The notes below the pieces were generated by a model. The model saw only the letters and a program-made list of their open reading frames with translations, searched no databases and was not told the DNA's origin. From positions 143,191,283-143,255,282 of the forward strand of contig CM061921.1 in NCBI GenBank assembly GCA_031002005.1: a stretch of 64,000 nt of DNA, read 5' to 3'. Of this stretch, positions 43,437 through 56,559 are shown piece by piece (position 1 is the first letter of the stretch; every line of letters starts with the position of its first letter). Source of the DNA: Vandiemenella viatica (taxonomy: Eukaryota; Arthropoda; Insecta; Orthoptera; Morabidae). A program made the position numbers and the translations under genes.

Positions 43437-44679
43437 ATTCGTTATTGCTTGATTTTAAAAATAGTGCCTTCTCCTGCGCATATTTTTACATGTAGATCGT
43501 ACCCACAAATTCAATAAAGCATCTGTGTATGAGGATGTTTCAGATCTCAACTTCACTCTTCCCTCCGCAGTCCATATTAATCTGTAACACACAGAGGTAA
43601 GAAGAAGAGATCAGCAAGGAAACAAGTTTCCCTGAAGTTGTCTATTGTGTTATTTTGAAACAGGTACGTTGGCGAAGTGTGTCAGCTGATTCAGAAATGA
43701 AATTAGATGACTGAAAGTTAGCCAGCAAGATTAAATAAGAGGTAGGGAGCTGTTGAACGCTGTAGTTTTCTGTCATAACCGTTTAACTGCGATCACTACA
43801 TTAGCTAAGGAAGTATAAAAACTCTAAACACTATCTTCTTTTTCTGTAAGTATGAATCACAGCTAGCTTCCTTACGACACATGCTGTGTGCTAAGACACT
43901 ATGTTGTTTGGTATTGTTACATCGAAATATTTCTAAAATAACCCATATGAAGCATTGATTAGCTTACTTGCCGCTGGGTAGTACATATCATCACCTTTTA
44001 ACTGGTCGTGCTGATTACCTTGCAATTGTTGTAATTTAATTTAAGAGCCCATTCTTCGCACCATCGAAATGGACGTCTATTCCGTCAACAAAACTTTTTA
44101 TTTTCGTACATAGAAACAGGATAGTCAACGAATTATTTCAAAGTACTGTTCACATTGTCTCCAAGAGTTTATTCTGTTTCATACTACGACGCGACGTCCC
44201 GACATAACATCTAGGTTACTAGATGCTTCGTCCTATACAGCGAGCACCCATTTAGAATATTATGCATTCACGCATTGGGACCTTTGTTGAGAAACTGAGT
44301 CGAACATTTTATTAGGATTCAAGAGAACTGTACGAATTATTGGACCAGTATCCACAGCATACTACATTCTAGAAAGTGACTTGTATTTCTTAGTAGTCTA
44401 CCAATATTTAAACCCAGGACGCTACTTCTCAAATGTTCTGGTCACTTATAGTAGTTTTCCTGTAACCAATGAACTGGGTACCGACTTCCTTTTCGTTTTA
44501 CATTAAACGTAAGAACCTAAGAGTTTTATTTATTAGAATGATTTCAGTAAGGTATTATCAAGCTGATGAATATTTCTGAAAATATCGTCAAGCCAAAACA
44601 CAAGGAACTGTCTGCAGAAATCACTGCTGGATTATTTTACCTAGATACAGAGATTCTTCTTATGATGCCATACCCGATT
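43437..44679. other. No feature recognised
   Basis: No coding or repeat signature that I can support. Confidence 0.45.
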
Positions 44680-45015
44680 CGGTCATAGGGGTTACTATGG
44701 AGGATATATCCACTCCATGGGAACTCTCTTGGGGTGGTTTCCCGTTACCTTCCCCAGGGTGCTCGTATTTAATGTAGGAGTGGAAGACTGTGATAGTGTG
44801 TGTGTGTTCCATGTAGGATGTTGATAGTGCTATATGAAATGAGAGACAAAAAAGGGGGAGGGCGAAATCTGGTGTTGGCGTATTCAGGCCTACTCGTCCG
44901 AAAGACACCCAAGGGTTCGCCAAGCTTAACGTCCCCACCCGACGAACGGATCACCATAAACATTGTCGTATGCTCTCACTCCATACGTACTGCGGAGACA
45001 TTTGGGATTTCACCC
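44680..45015 (-). repeat. Possible SINE-like repeat, family F
   Basis: A GC-balanced segment, unlike its AT-rich flanks, with 'aacgtccccacccgacgaac', 'cgccaagcttaacgtcccc' and 'gccctcccccttttttgtc' read on either strand. Style and composition resemble dispersed insect short repeats, but there is no second copy in this window and no clear box A/B. Confidence 0.35.
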
Positions 45016-46045
45016 GCGATTAGGTGATTAGGAATTTTACACCACCACCTCTCCTACCATGCCGGCAAAGTCCTGATGATAAAGATTTCTTCCAGCTCTT
45101 GGACACGAATCAGCAAACACCGAATCAGTTAGCTTGCCGAAGATTTGCGCGCAGATATTCTCACGACGATCATGTACTTGTGGGAGCCCATACACAGGAA
45201 CATCAGTTTCACACATTTGTCGTTCAGCTGGCTAGCCGCGCTCATATTGTTGTGTTTGTGGTAGTGGTCTACGGATTTATCCGTCATGATTTCCTGGCTC
45301 ACTGGGAATTCCTACTGCTACTTGTACTATTTGAAAAGCATTTTCTTCGATTTCTTCAGTATTACACAAATGCACAGATACATCTTCCTATGCATTTCCT
45401 CAATATCCTTCATCTTCCCCTTTATACTTTGGGCTTTCTATGTTGCTGATACTGTCCATTAGTTTGTGTTGATCTCTCATGAACAGTAGTTAGTCGTAGT
45501 AATAGCGTAAATTAGTTTTGTAGATTTCGTCTTCGCCTATTCCACTTCTTGCTGAGTTTTCATTTATATATATATTTCTTGCAAAAAGCATACTGCAAAG
45601 AGTGGATTTTCTTTGTTATTAATGCACTATCAACTTTTATGCTATATTTACCACAAACCTCTATCAATGCATTATATCCTATTTAAAAAAAATTCTGTTC
45701 GCGTACTCTTTTTGGTTTCACCTTCCAAATGCAGTATGTTGCCGATATGCCGCAATGATATCGGCTACGAATTCTCTGCTCATCTTACTTAACTTTTTAG
45801 ACACTCAGCAAGCCTTATCTGCCGCGAGTAAATTCTGAAGTGAGATATTTGTGTGTTTGATTACCATACCGCATGCTCGCCACGTTCAAATATGTAACGA
45901 TTGTTATTGTCTTGTGATGTGGCTCGTAGTTAGACAATTAACACACACGTTTAATCGTCTATATGTATCGCCACGGAATTGCTGGTGCACAAATGTGTGT
46001 GTGTATGCCTAGCTATTACGGTGTCGCAACTAACTGAGTAAACGG
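45016..46045. other. 141-codon open frame of uncertain meaning and flank
   Basis: The plus-strand frame 45024-45449 is His/Leu/Phe-rich with hydrophobic stretches, and the minus strand across 45080-45250 is also open in parts (for example NDKCVKLMFLCMGSHK). Neither matches a family that I know. No host gene can be supported. Confidence 0.25.
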
Positions 46046-46244
46046 CTTGCTTATGGCTATACGCCTCGTCGACGTCGAGGTCATTAGAGGCGGGAAAGGA
46101 CTTGGTGGAAGGAACGGGAAAGAATTCACCCACGACCTTTTGAACAAACCATCTCGGAGAGATTTTGGATGGTTGGACGGGGATTCGATCCCGCGTCCTC
46201 CGGAATGCGAGGCCAGAGCATTACCGCTCACTCACCACGCTCGG
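46046..46244 (-). mobile_element. SINE family A
   Basis: 'ttatggctatacgcctcgtc', 'gtcattagaggcgggaaagg', an internal deletion between 'aacaaaccatctcgg' and 'gattttggatgg', then 'ggggattcgatcccgcgtcc' (reverse box B) and head 'ctcactcaccacgctcgg'. Confidence 0.9.
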
Positions 46245-47389
46245 TGCGGGCATACAAAGTTTATTTACATGAAAAAAGATTAGTATAGACGCCAGCGTTT
46301 ACTGCAAAACTCATGAAGTATCGATATTACCTATGTGTATGTTCATTCACGCCTATCGAAACGAAAAACCTAACATGTTTTTGACTGTTCTTCTTGAGAT
46401 CTGAGGGGCATATTAAGGAAGTGAATCTTCTTTAATAGTCTTCAAATCAGCCTGCGCATCTGTATAGCATGTACTCTCTTCAACTAACACGCCCACAATT
46501 AAATACATTTCAGCCAAGAGCAGGCTCTCTTTGCCGAACAGGAAATAAGTCTTACGATTCATTTCTTCGATAGTTGGACCATGTTCGCCGTACCAGACCC
46601 TATTTCTTTTGTGTGGAGTATCCAGCAAATGAAACAGAAATAAAAACTTGGTGTCAAACAATAAAATTCTGACAAAAGGGGTCTGATTAAAGTATTCTCT
46701 ACTCGGTAATAATCTTGTCTGGATCAGAAGAAAAATAAAAACCAAGTCTCCTATGGCAGTATACGACTAACGAAGAAATATCACGCAAAAATACTGCAAA
46801 CTCCACTGGGAGTAGTGTCACACGTTTTATTTTATGCTGCAATCATGTTAATTAATTGTTCAGCAAACATGCTTCAACATTTTAACTCTGGTGCTTACAA
46901 ACATAAGGCTTCTACGAGAATTAATTCTTCCGATCCAACACCCTGTTAAGAGAAGATTGCAACAACTGAGAAAGGCATCGAAGTAATGGTTGAAAAATGA
47001 TCGCTGCATGCCACTAAGTATGTATCTATTACAGTTAATTATGTATTTTCTGTAATTAAGTGGGAAATTCGTATGAGAATGTAGAAAAAAGTGGCTACAG
47101 ATTACCTTACGGTTTGTGTGTGATAGGTAATTATTTGGCAGTACGCTTTAAAGCACACCAATATGAAACATATTAAAATGATTTATTAATGATCGTTTAC
47201 GTAACGCATCTGATGTAATTACTTTTCACTTAATTGCCACTATATATAACAAATCTACGAAGGGTGCTACGGGGAATAAAAAATTTCGGGCTTTGCTTCA
47301 AATAAAAAATTAACAGAAATATTTTAAACCATGAAACCTAGTAATGTTATATAGTCTTTGGATATTCGGGGAAGTTCTATATGCAGATC
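46245..47389. other. No feature recognised
   Basis: AT-rich. A 110-codon minus-strand frame (46413-46745) has no recognisable motif. Confidence 0.4.
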
Positions 47390-47611
47390 GAGCGAGGTGC
47401 GTGCGCGGTAACGCTCTGGCCTTGAATTCGGCAGGACGCCAGTTCGAATCCCCGTCCGGGCATCCAGATTTGGGTTTTCCATGATTTCCCCAAATCACTC
47501 CAGGCGAATGCCGGGATGCTTCCTTCAAAAGACCATGGATGAATTCCTTCCAGTTAGTTGTCCTTAGTCCTTTCCCGCCTCTGATGACGTCGACGAGGCA
47601 TAAAGCCATCC
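47390..47611 (+). mobile_element. SINE family A, near full length
   Basis: Head 'gagcgaggtgcgtgcgcggt', box B 'cagttcgaatccccgtccgg', body 'tttccccaaatcactccagg', 'gacgtcgacgaggcataaag'. No A-tail is left. Confidence 0.9.
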
Positions 47612-48289
47612 TTTTGCGGTTAGAGGTAACTCATAATAAAGTGTCGCTTGTCGGAGGAGAGAGAGGTAGACCCACGGGGCATCCTTTTTTTTAAAACAAC
47701 GCTTTCGTCTACGGGGTCAATACAGCCAGAACAAGCTGCGTATTTGTTTTCTGGTCATATTTATATAACTTCACTCTCTTTGTGGCCTGCACACAATACA
47801 GACATAACACGACCAACAGAACAATTAACTTTAAAGGCCAATGTCTAGTCTAGAAAAGTTGTTGTTGCTTTAGGGCGCGTCAACAGCGCCTCTAGAGATG
47901 AGTCAGGAACTGATGGAATACGAAGGCGCTACATTAACCCGTATGCTGCCGGGGTGAGCTGCTCCAGTTTCTTAAATACAACTACGATGCGTGCTTTACA
48001 ATACGAATTACCTGTATATTTCGTATCATTTCGTTGGCCCACTCCGTCCGCCGGGTGGTTAACTAGATACTGATTGGCTGGATATAATTCTGACGTCACG
48101 CGCCCGGCCTTCGTCGGCAAATTAACAGCGGTCAGAGATGCTACTACAAAATCGATGTTATGAGCGTTATTTAATAGCTAAGCAACTGAACAAATGAAAT
48201 AGCAGAATTCTTGAAGAAAAGTACGTATTTTGTTTAAATCGATATAGTAATAATAATTATAATTCCGTGGGGTCGGAATAACTTGGTGA
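47612..48289. other. No gene recognised; GC-richer island
   Basis: Around 48030-48110 there are promoter-like words (gattggctgg, ggatataatt, tgacgtcacg), but no linked transcript can be seen. Confidence 0.35.
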
Positions 48290-48545
48290 CAGGGTTTCTA
48301 TTGGCTGCGCATTCCACCCCAGTCGTAGCCGACTTAACCTAACCCGGAAAACCAACCGGTTACAGAGGACCTACAGGAATCCGAACCAAGGAAGCGTTCT
48401 AGCGCACTTTACATTACACAGCAAGCTGGGCCAGAGGTGAAGGCCGGTTTAAGGGCGTATGAAAATCCCCATCGAGACAGGGATCCGAACCGGGGACCTT
48501 TCACTCCCCAGTAAGGCACCTTAATCCCTGAGCAACCACAGCGCT
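48290..48545 (-). mobile_element. SINE family C copy
   Basis: 'cttggtgacagggtttctat', 'attccaccccagtcgtagcc', 'gaggacctacaggaatcc', 'cagaggtgaaggccggttta', 'gggatccgaaccggggacc', 'aatccctgagcaaccac'. Longest left part of the family, matching 12030-12100. Confidence 0.82.
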
Positions 48546-50699
48546 GTTAAATGACATATTTGCTTTGGAAAATGTTAAAAAGTGGTATTTTTTCATTAAG
48601 ATTTATTGATTTTTACGTTTTGCGCGTGTTTCGTTATTTAGAATATTACTTCATTGAATTTTTTGAATAATTCTTATTGTTATTTTAATCTATTTACCAA
48701 ACTAAAACAACTGTCAGCAATATTAGTTTTAATTGTAGTCTAGGCTGCATAATTGCGATAAATGTGGATCTATTGTAGATCCGTGACCATACCCATAACA
48801 CAGTAGTTAATAGATAATATGATCACATTAAACTGATTTATGCGTCTCGCTCTAAAGCTTAGAAACCAATAGATTATTAGAAGGTCCATCAACACAATTA
48901 ATTTAGTATAGAATGACTAGCTTCTAATGAAACTAAAGTAATACAGTACTTCATAAAATAAAGTAATTTTCATTCACGTTTCTGTATACTGTTTTTTTTA
49001 AGAATATATGGGCTTATCCTCGTGTTAAAGAAATGAGAATTATCTAGGTTGTATCTTACATCTTTAATTAGGGGATAAGTATATCCTAAAAAAGGATGCT
49101 ATTACATATTGGAGCTTGTCAAAGTTGAGCCGAACTTGCCAGTGAATTCGAAATTCGGCATCAAACCGTTTCCTCTGCGAGCGTGAGCATTATTTGAACG
49201 CATGCATATTGCGAATGCCGTGGAGTAGGTTACACTGCGCCGTAATTCAATAGTTAGGGTGAGGTGATAAATTATTCATGCAAACGTTGCTGCTTAAAAC
49301 TATGCTACGAGTTCGGTAATGGTGAACTTCAGTGTCAAAGGAGATGCCCCGAAGTCGAGTCGAGTCGGGATGATGGTATCACGGCGACAGAATATAACTT
49401 GAACATTTTAGATTGATCTCAAGATATAAGAGTTAATATACTTCCATACTGAAGGGTTTCTTAGACGAAGTACGCCGACCAAACTACATTAACTATTCGC
49501 TATCTGCCTTGACCTAATGACGAAATTTTACTATGGTAAGAATGAGAGTCGAATTTTATACGGGTATAATAAAAGTAAGTATCCATCACAACTGTTTGAT
49601 CTCTGCCATTTTTTTACAAACCAGTTGTTTACCATCGTGAATATAGGTGGGTTCCTCGCATGTCGTTAGCACTTAGTATCTATCGGATTTAAAGTCTCAC
49701 TATCCAATACTTACGGAAAGAGTTGGTGGATAGGGTTAATACAGGTTCACGCTCATTTCTTTGTTAATATTTTGATCAGATCTTAATTTTCTACACCACC
49801 TTATAGTTAGGTACCGCGATGATGTAAAACACAGATTTAATTCAACCCTAAGGTTTCAAATCGTGAGAAATATTTACGTGATGTCCAGACTATTAGACAT
49901 AGCACCTTTACAGATTTATTAGAGAACTAGTATTTTCACGTTGTTTCACCTTTTGATTTTCATTAAGTAGCAAGGGATAAAAGTTTGCAGTGTAGTATCT
50001 ATGTGACCTTTACCATTAATTAAATTTCACAATTACGTTACGCTTATTGGAGTTTTAATCTTTGACCTAGTGGTTTGATTAATGTTTTCCGTGTGTTCTA
50101 TGGTACTAAATTTCAGAAAAATGAAGAAATAAATGACCGGAGTTACGTAGTCAAAAAACTATATTAGCAGAATCCAAAGGATGAAGCTTTTCTCTTGGTG
50201 GGTATCCAGTAAAAGAGTGTTCACCCCATTTCCCGGAGTATTTTCAGCGATCATCGGTATTACATTGTTACGGTTCTTGTTACTTGGTTTTAATGTTAGT
50301 ATGAAGTATAACGCATTTTATTTTTGACTTACACGTTTTTATGTTTCACATTTATTATGTATCGACGTAATCGTTCAATCTTCTGTGATCTTTTGACTTA
50401 GGACGACTTTGAATAATTTCTTCAAAACGGATTTAAACAGCGCTATATTGCACTCTCCTACCTATCGCAGCATTTCCAACAGGTCCTGTGTTGAAACTAT
50501 TTGAATATACTGTTCCACACTGTGTATTTCACTATTGACTTGAATGTTTATTTTTTTTCATGTTCGGGTATCACTAAGTGTACGTTCTTCGGTTTAGTGG
50601 TTTTGTTGGTGTTATAATTTTTATAGGTGGACGTTCGAAATAGTTTATTTGTTTGTGTATATATTCCTTCAAGATTGGTGAAGGGAGGAAAAATATAAA
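48546..50699. other. No gene recognised
   Basis: AT-rich anonymous DNA over more than 2 kb. No frame with recognisable domains, no SINE boxes. Confidence 0.45.
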
Positions 50700-51780
50700 T
50701 TGAAAAAAACGGGTTTATCTCCGATTCTTCTCCTGGATTTTTGTCATCTAAAAACCACGAAAAGTAAAACTCTGAATTCATCTCGAGGCTTCTTTCCTTA
50801 ACGTCCAATAATTCTTCATACTTTCACTTCACTGTTTCCTCCCTTCTTGGGTTCAAATGTTATTATGTTTGCTCTTTTCCTTCTCCTGGAAACACGTGAA
50901 ATTTTGTATCAATTTTCTCATAGTTGTTTTTCAAGTATTATTGATATTTTTTGTTGTTGTCATAAGTTTCGCCACTGGTTTGATGCAATCCTCCATCCCT
51001 TCCTGTCTTTTGCTATCCTTTTCATCCCATCATACTCCTTATAACCTACGTCTTTAATTATCTGATTCATATATTATAATTTCTGTATTCCTCTACAGTT
51101 CTTAACTTCGACTGTTCCCTCCGCTAACAAATTAACCAAACCCGCATGTCTTAAAATATGACTCACCATCTTGTTTCTTCATTCTTTGCGACTCTTACAC
51201 AAACTTCTATCCTCGCCCATCATTTCCAAAAGCCGTTCATTTAGTACTTTATCCGTCCACTTAATTTTCAGCATTCTTCTATAGCTAAATGCTTCAATTT
51301 TCGCTACCATTGAGTGCTGTGTTCCAAACATATATTTTTAAAAATTGCTTTCTTAGTTTTAGATGAATATTTGAAACCAATTTTTTTCTCTTTTTCAAAA
51401 AGACTCTTTTCACCAGAGCTACATCGTTCCTGCTTCGGGCATATCTTTGGCATTCTGATCTCAATCATGTTCTTATTTACTCGTTGGATCCTTTAGTTTC
51501 CATTCTCACACTTGTAAACACGGTTGAAAATTCTTTTTGAAATTTTTCTGTTATATATCTTCATTATGTGGCCAAAAAATTATTCTCCTTTTTCTGATCC
51601 GTGTTTGATATTCTTTCATTTTCTTCTTTCTTTTCTAGATCTTTATTGCTCCATTGCCTAAACTCTTCGTTCTCAACGGTCCCCATATTTTACTTTCCTT
51701 ATTTCTATATCTCTTCTACTTCTCCACTGATGGTAGACAGCAGTGAAATTTTGCTTCAAATCTGTTGCAGATCGTACATT
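50700..51780 (-). mobile_element. LINE family 2 copy split by a LINE family 1 insertion
   Basis: The left part (50725-50942) and right part (51448-51640) match 1625-1840 and 1870-2045 in order. The uninterrupted copy at 1.62-2.05 kb shows the two parts should be adjacent. Continuation to about 51780 holds minus-strand frames rich in Arg/Lys typical of ORF2 ends. Dead by stops and frameshifts. Confidence 0.68.
50943..51447 (-). pseudogene. LINE family 1 3' end nested in LINE family 2
   Basis: On the minus strand: FLKKRKKIGFKYSSK, a degenerate SENxxxxI AFSYRRMLKIKWTDKV, VSHILRHAGLVNLLAEGTVE, and a 3' end 'gccagtggcgaaacttatga' plus CAACAACA-like tail. It matches 18828-19300. One-base losses break the frame at the ETWTLG block. 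Confidence 0.8.
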
Positions 51781-54700
51781 GTCACAGTGAATAAAACCAA
51801 TGAAATACGTGTAAAAATTTAAAGATTCTTCCAACAAGTGATGAAAAACATCGGAAAGTGGGTGATTGAAGCAGTTAAGTGAATCATTTGAAATAAATGT
51901 AGCTATGATACGAAGAGGTCTTGTTCTGTACACATACTGCAATAAAGTTACATCTATTGTGGAGCTTGTTATTAGACCCTGGTAGTAAGATTTGACCAAA
52001 GGGGATTGTGCGATAAGTATACGATACGACTGCACACGTAGGGAACGAGAATTTACTGTCATAATAAGAAAGATTAGCGTAAAAAGCAACGATATTTTTG
52101 GTTGTTGTATTGCAACTCTTTGCGACGTGAGTATCTGCTACTCCATTAGGTCGGCACGTGACTTTAATAACGAGTGCCCGGCCGCAGGTGGACCACGTCC
52201 CACCTCGCATCCGGCAATAACTAAGCCACTCCAATTAGCAACCTCAGAAACAGTTCCCATCACCCCGCAACACTAATTAACTTTTATTTCGTTAGTTTAG
52301 ATGTCCATTGCTTTGCATTCGACACAAGAGAATTAGGGTTGTTTCTGTTAGTATACACACCTAGCTTTGTTACGGCAGTGATGCTAACAATGCTTGTGTT
52401 CGTGGACGAATTCGGAAGCGGAACAAAATCTCATTGCTTTATAAATCTTTCACTGGTTGCTGACCTGATTTTCTCCGTTGTTTATTCTGTATTGATTTAC
52501 GTTTTATACCAAGTTCTCTCATTTTTAAAGTGAATGTACCAGCATTAGTGTTTTACAGAAAATTCGGAATATAAATTATTTATTGGCATAATAATTAGTT
52601 TTAACTAAGTTTGTTATGTACAGACATAGTTTCCATTAATTTACAGCCTTGTTAATAAATAAATTTGTGTTTAATAAAGAAGCGACATAGTTGGTTGTAA
52701 ATATGTAGTGTTATTTCACGTATGTGTGGTGTTTTGATGTGTACATTGTGTGAAAATGCTGCGAATGCAGTACAAAGCTTTCGTAAATGTGTTAAAAGCA
52801 TTACAGTACCTGGCACGTTAATTGAGAGTACAGTGCTAGTCATCATATTTAAAGTGTAATTAGTATAGGATGCAGTGTTTAATTTTGTCAATACGTTATT
52901 AAGTTTAAATGCTTCTAAATATTTCTGTAATTTCATTTAAAATTGTTTCTATATGATATCTTCTAATTTTGAATACGTTTTAATTTTTTTATTATTTCTA
53001 TTGTTTGCGTAATTTATAGCGGTTCCGAAAGAAAAAAAACTTTCGCCACTTTTATCGTTATCGAGAATTTTCTACGCTGTGTATACGAGTGATAATTACA
53101 ATCTGGCGAGCAATAGTGCTAATACAGCTCCCTGCGATATTATGTTGTATTTGCAACGTATTTTTATAATTTTCGCATGAAGTCTGATGTATATTTCTAA
53201 GAATATCTTTCCATGGAATAAAAGTTTGTTATTTAAGACTCTACCTGTCGGATTTGTGGATAAACTTTATGTACTTTATATAAACTCACTTGGCAAAAAT
53301 ATAGATCTGCAAATCTTCAAACATTTTTAAGATTGAGAAACATATACATACCGAGTTACTTCACAAGCTGACCATCTTTTTGGCGTGACCCAAGTGCTAC
53401 GCTACACTACTGGAAGTAGTAAATGTACCAAAGCAGTAAATATTATCATTTGTTTCTTTTTTCCATCGCGTGCTGTAAATGATTCTCTTGAGCTGGTTGA
53501 AAAACTAATCCTGCAAAATCTATATTTTTATTTTTCATAAGAAAATTTACTAATGTGTCCAAATCTCACTTCTCTTGGCAAGTTGTTTCTCAGAATCCTG
53601 AATCGACAAAAGTTTATCTTGTTGTAGTGGAAAGCCAGGTTTAGTGACACAGGTAACAGGCATCTCAATTAATTCGTAGTTGAAGTAAACTAATTTTCCT
53701 GGAGATTAATCATACAGTTGCGTGCAGTACGTGTTTTAAATACTATGAAGAAAAAGGTAATATGACCAGCAGAGTTTTTAATTTGTTAATCAAGCTAACA
53801 GATTAACCTAAAATGAGCCATAAATAAAAGATAATTATATAGATATTCTGAAAAATCTTAATTTGATTTTAAAATGTAACTAGTTTATCATTTTGAGGAG
53901 TGGCCTGTGTTATTAGTATCTTCCTAAGAAATTAATTTAAAAAATCTGAGAATTATTTAATCTCTTTTATACTGTTTAATTTGTTTGATCATAAAACGTT
54001 TAACTGTAATAATCATTTGTAACCTGTTGATGATAAATCCGAATACTATATACCACTCATTTTCACGCATTATGTTTACTAATCGTTATATTTGGATACA
54101 AAATTCTTAGTTTGCCAAATTAGTGGATGAAAAAATTAATTGCTGAGTAAAAAAAATATTCTTGTTTAACTATTGTTTTAGGTTGTTACTGAATCAATAT
54201 TACTGATATATTTCCAAATTATGTAAACCAATTTTTGATAGTCATAAGAAAATTAATGGAAGGGCATTGTTTAAATAATTCCGTTTTTATTTTGTTTCTT
54301 GAAAATAATAGCCGAATTCATTAAAAGTGTTAAATGGAATACGAAGTATTACAAAGAGAAAAAGGAGAGGTAAGACCAGCAAAGCTTTCGATTCATTGGT
54401 AGTACCTGAACGCCAAGGCAGTGTGTTCGCTTTTAAATGTGTACATTCCACGTATGGCTGCACATTGCCTGACATTCCTGACGTAGAACTGTTCGGGGCC
54501 TTTTGAAGCCGAGCGAGCATTCCCGTTAATTCCAAAAATAGTTCGGTACAATGAAATAAAAAAAACCTACTTAACAAATCCAATATGGAAGTGCGTTTGC
54601 TGCGTAAACAGTTTAATTTAATCCCGCTTCAAAGTGGAGAGGAATCCTCCCCGGTTCTATCTCCAAAAAATGGGAGTTTCAAATTATAGTAGAAAGAGTG

Positions 54701-55068
54701 TAATCTGTGAAAAAACGTACAATTGATTCTGGCTGACTGCATTCCTGAGACTTAAAATTGTATAGTAACAAATCATTAATTATTCTTCACGCCAAAACAT
54801 AAATGTTTTAAGAACATAAACGCAGAAAAATATGAATAAACAGTATAATCAAATGAGTCAGAACATCCAGCCTGCTTTTTTTGTTTCTTTTCGGGAATAA
54901 CAGAAGTGAAGATTTCTGGACCAGTTAAAGTATGTGGACACGATCTCAATGGATATTATTGTTTAGACCGAATTACTATATTATTCTCATCAACAGCAGT
55001 AGAAATGTCTGAAATATCATATGATGTAATATTCTGAGAGTGCCGTGTTTCAACATCTCCCTACATTC

Positions 55069-55072
<4 letters not shown>
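51781..55072. other. No gene recognised
   Basis: Over 3 kb of AT-rich DNA. Frames such as 51884-52234 (minus), 52339-52533 (plus, hydrophobic) and 54287-54583 (minus) show no family signature that I can name. A GC-rich patch at 52150-52210 has no repeat partner here. Confidence 0.4.

Positions 55073-55128
<56 letters not shown>
55073..55128 (+). repeat. Poly(A) tract of about 56
   Basis: An uninterrupted A run after 'cattcacat'. It could be the tail of a recent retroposon on the plus strand, but no known element body precedes it; assembly length is likely imprecise. Confidence 0.9.
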
Positions 55129-55129
<1 letters not shown>

Positions 55130-55889
55130 GCAATAGGCGACTTTTCCAGCAAAATTCATTGTTATTAACATAAGCTAAAAGGAATAACCGAAAAATATGA
55201 TACATAAATGATTAACTAGAAATCATCAAACTTATTGAAGTACATTCCATACATCTGTAAGCGACCTCCGTCTTCTGTCGCATTGTCTAGGCATCCTGCT
55301 AAAAGTGCCAAACTAATTTGAATGGGGGTTTCACAGCATGAAAACTCGTAGACCACCTTAAAATCTGCGTCATATCTTATGAATATACGTGACCGGCTAA
55401 CGGAACAAAAAATGATAACTCATTCGTAACGTGTCACAGATCACACTGCATCGCAGATGGACACTCCTTTACCAGATACCTACCAAAGGTCGAGCTACAA
55501 GACAGATAAGCGCTTCACACTTCCGATTTTTTTTTTATAACTGCGAAACTTTAGTTATTTATTTGTTCAGTTTTCTGAAATGTATGATGTTAGAATGCAC
55601 GGAAAAGGTTAATAAAGCCTTTACATCAAAGATTAACTCAGCAATAAACGTAAAGAAAATGTGGAATTTTATTTACAGTTAAGTTTACTAAGGTTACATA
55701 GATACTACATTACTAACGTATCTGTTTTGCTACTACTAGAATAACAAAGGGAAAACGCATCACTACGCACAAAAAAGTATGTATTTGAATGCTAATTTTT
55801 ATAATAATAATTTGATTAATTACGACGCAGCATCTGCACCAGTGGCAGCTTCCCTACACATATACTTTTGAATTTCGCAAATTGTTAAT
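55129..55889. other. No feature recognised
   Basis: AT-rich DNA between the poly(A) tract and the LINE fragment. Confidence 0.45.
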
Positions 55890-56440
55890 TTAAACGTTTT
55901 AAGTGTCAGGTAAATTGTTCAGTCCCTGACTCCCTTACACTGAGCGTGGTGGTGTAACGGCTAGCGTTCTGGCCTCGCATTCGGGAGGACGGCGGTTCGA
56001 ATCCCCGTCCGGGCATCCAGATTTTGGTTTTCTATGGTTTCCCAAATCACTCCAGGCAAATGCCGGGATACTTCCTTCAAAGGCCATGGCCGAATTCCTT
56101 CCCATTCCTTGCCCCCCATCCTTTCCCGTCTCTAAAGACCTCGCTGTTAGAGAGACGTGAAGCAGATAAAAAAAAGACTCCCTTACCGGAACATTTTCCC
56201 TTTGTATGCCCGGAATTAAGAGCCAGTTCATGATCATTTTCGTCTCTCCCCCTCCACGTATCAGCTACTAATGTTCTGTCAATATCTATCCAGGCTTCAA
56301 AAGCAATATATCCGTTATACACCTCCTGAACTCTTTTAAACCGTCTTCTCTCTTCCAGTGACTCCAAATCATTTATCATATACTTATATCCCTTTTCTCT
56401 AATATGTTTACTTTGAATTCAGTATCTAATGCTAAAACTA
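55890..56440 (-). pseudogene. LINE family 3 C-terminal end, split by a SINE
   Basis: Minus strand: LESLEERRRFKRVQEVYNGY, AWIDIDRTLVADTWRGR, DENDHELALN. These resemble the ends of CR1/Jockey-like ORF2 (SLEERR, RTRGH..L). It aligns with 38780-39030. The SINE at 55939-56175 sits inside it. Confidence 0.78.
55939..56175 (+). mobile_element. SINE family A, complete, with 11-bp target duplication
   Basis: 237 bp: head 'actgagcgtggtggtgtaac', box B 'cggttcgaatccccgtccgg', complete body, A-tail of 8. Flanked by gactcccttac at 55928-55938 and 56176-56186. Because both flanks are exact, it defines the SINE's full extent. Confidence 0.95.
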
Positions 56441-56559
56441 AAATCTTATCTTATACTATTTCTTGGAAGGAAATAACAACGCATTACCGTATCAAGTGGC
56501 TGAACTGCACTGAAATATGCACTATAGCTGCTGTATCTGCCCCAAGTCTGTGTAGTTTC

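Noticed and set aside
45024..45449. 141-codon frame as a membrane protein gene
   Set aside because: Composition is biased, no family or splice context, and the opposite strand is similarly open.
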